This document shows, one piece after another, positions 59,311 through 59,745 of a stretch of DNA of 59,745 nt. Within the stretch, counting starts at the first letter, position 1. Each line of letters begins with the position of its first letter. The stretch lies in assembly GCF_001870485.1 (NCBI RefSeq), contig NZ_MDKE01000015.1:1-59745 (forward strand). The letters run 5' to 3'. The notes beneath the pieces were generated by a model, which searched no databases, was not told where the DNA came from, and worked only from the letters and a program-made list of their open reading frames with translations. Origin of the DNA: Oceanisphaera psychrotolerans. Its GTDB lineage: Bacteria; Pseudomonadota; Gammaproteobacteria; Enterobacterales; Aeromonadaceae. Position numbers and translations under genes: made by a program.

Positions 59311-59745
59311 GGCGAGGCTTCATCAAACGGTAAAGGGAAGATTCTAACATTGCAGCGCCCCGGTGTCCTGTTGGCGGGCAGCAGAATACCGGAGCGCTAT
59401 AGACCAGTCTCTTGGTCACAAGTCGTCACTATATAGCTTGCGAAGCCAAGCAGCAGCAGGGTTACCTTCTCCGACACGCTTCGAGCACATCCATGTGACG
59501 CTCGGCAATCCCTACTGCTGCTTCCATGCTCAGGAGCTGCCCGCTGGCGATGCCAGAAGACAACTCGGCTGCTGGCAGGAGGACAAAGGGATCTGCTCAG
59601 CCGACCATCTGACCGCCATGGATGGCGGGAATGCCTGGACGGCAGGAGCACTTCCCGGCCGCGCCACGGATGGCGCGGCTGAGCCCCCAAGGATGATGAG
59701 ATGGACACCTCTTGTGTAACCGGCGTCGCGATGCGCCATATTTGG
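59311..59745. other. Terminal non-coding stretch with three short palindromes
   Basis: No convincing gene is seen. Open frames on both strands have Ser/Arg/Pro-rich translations without family features. Three hairpins are present: CACAT-CC-ATGTG (59486-59497), CCGCCAT-GG-ATGGCGG (59613-59628) and CCGCGCCA-CGGA-TGGCGCGG (59659-59678). The last two share a GGATGGCG core. The stretch may be a dispersed intergenic repeat. Confidence 0.5.

Noticed and set aside
59397-59708. Minus-strand 103-codon frame at the right edge
   Set aside because: Ser/Arg-rich translation with no family features, no good start signal, and it covers three palindromes.

Overview
The window reads as a GC-rich gammaproteobacterial chromosome. 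Two blocks have the Enterobacteria/Vibrio gene order: ligA-zipA-cysZ-cysK-crr and prmA-dusB-fis. Together with tesA/ybbA, yfbV-ackA-pta and many intact gammaproteobacterial housekeeping genes, this suggests a marine member of the Aeromonadaceae such as Oceanimonas or Zobellella. The genus is an inference from gene content and base composition; no search was run.

Layout. 0-0.2 kb: 3' end of a 5S rRNA, tRNA-Asp and a terminator, so an rRNA operon lies just outside the left edge. 0.4-9.7 kb: a small unknown gene, a PLP amino-acid decarboxylase, an SLT-fold lipoprotein, D-serine dehydratase with a sodium:amino acid symporter, tmcA with an HlyU-family gene, and crr. 10-20 kb: cysK, an L,D-transpeptidase/mepK pair, cysZ, zipA, ligA, an oapA-like gene and gltX. 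crr follows cysK directly, without the ptsH and ptsI that normally lie between them. 20.2-31.7 kb: tRNA-Ala, a 3-methyladenine glycosylase-like gene, tesA/ybbA/ybbP, a nucleotide-sugar-epimerase-like protein, tpx, pta-ackA, yfbV and a VanX-like peptidase. 32.3-37 kb: a second symporter behind a 600-bp leader with a CRP-like site, gabD and two lipoproteins.

37-52.4 kb is the most interesting part: a complete-looking petrobactin (3,4-dihydroxybenzoyl-spermidine-citrate siderophore) locus. It holds asbA, asbB, asbC, a fused asbD-asbE and asbF, then an atypical response regulator in the same run. A TonB-dependent receptor, a DUF2218 gene and a YclQ/FatB-type ABC importer follow. A MATE exporter is divergent from asbA. 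Fur-like boxes precede asbA/MATE, the receptor and, more weakly, the binding protein. The likely flow is: 3-dehydroshikimate to 3,4-dihydroxybenzoate (AsbF), activation (AsbC), loading on the carrier domain and transfer to spermidine (AsbDE), condensation with citrate (AsbA/AsbB), export (MATE?), then re-uptake of the ferric complex by the receptor and ABC importer.

52.5-56.8 kb holds a pilin-like protein with a repeat linker, a TAXI-type TRAP transporter and a prephenate-dehydratase-like protein. 56.9-59.3 kb is fis, dusB and prmA. The last 435 bp carry short palindromes but no convincing gene.

Five genes (oapA-like, ybbA, ybbP, asbA, the TonB receptor) are each broken by an apparent single-base deletion, at least four of them in short G/C runs. 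This looks more like a systematic sequence error than five real mutations, but it cannot be settled from the sequence alone.
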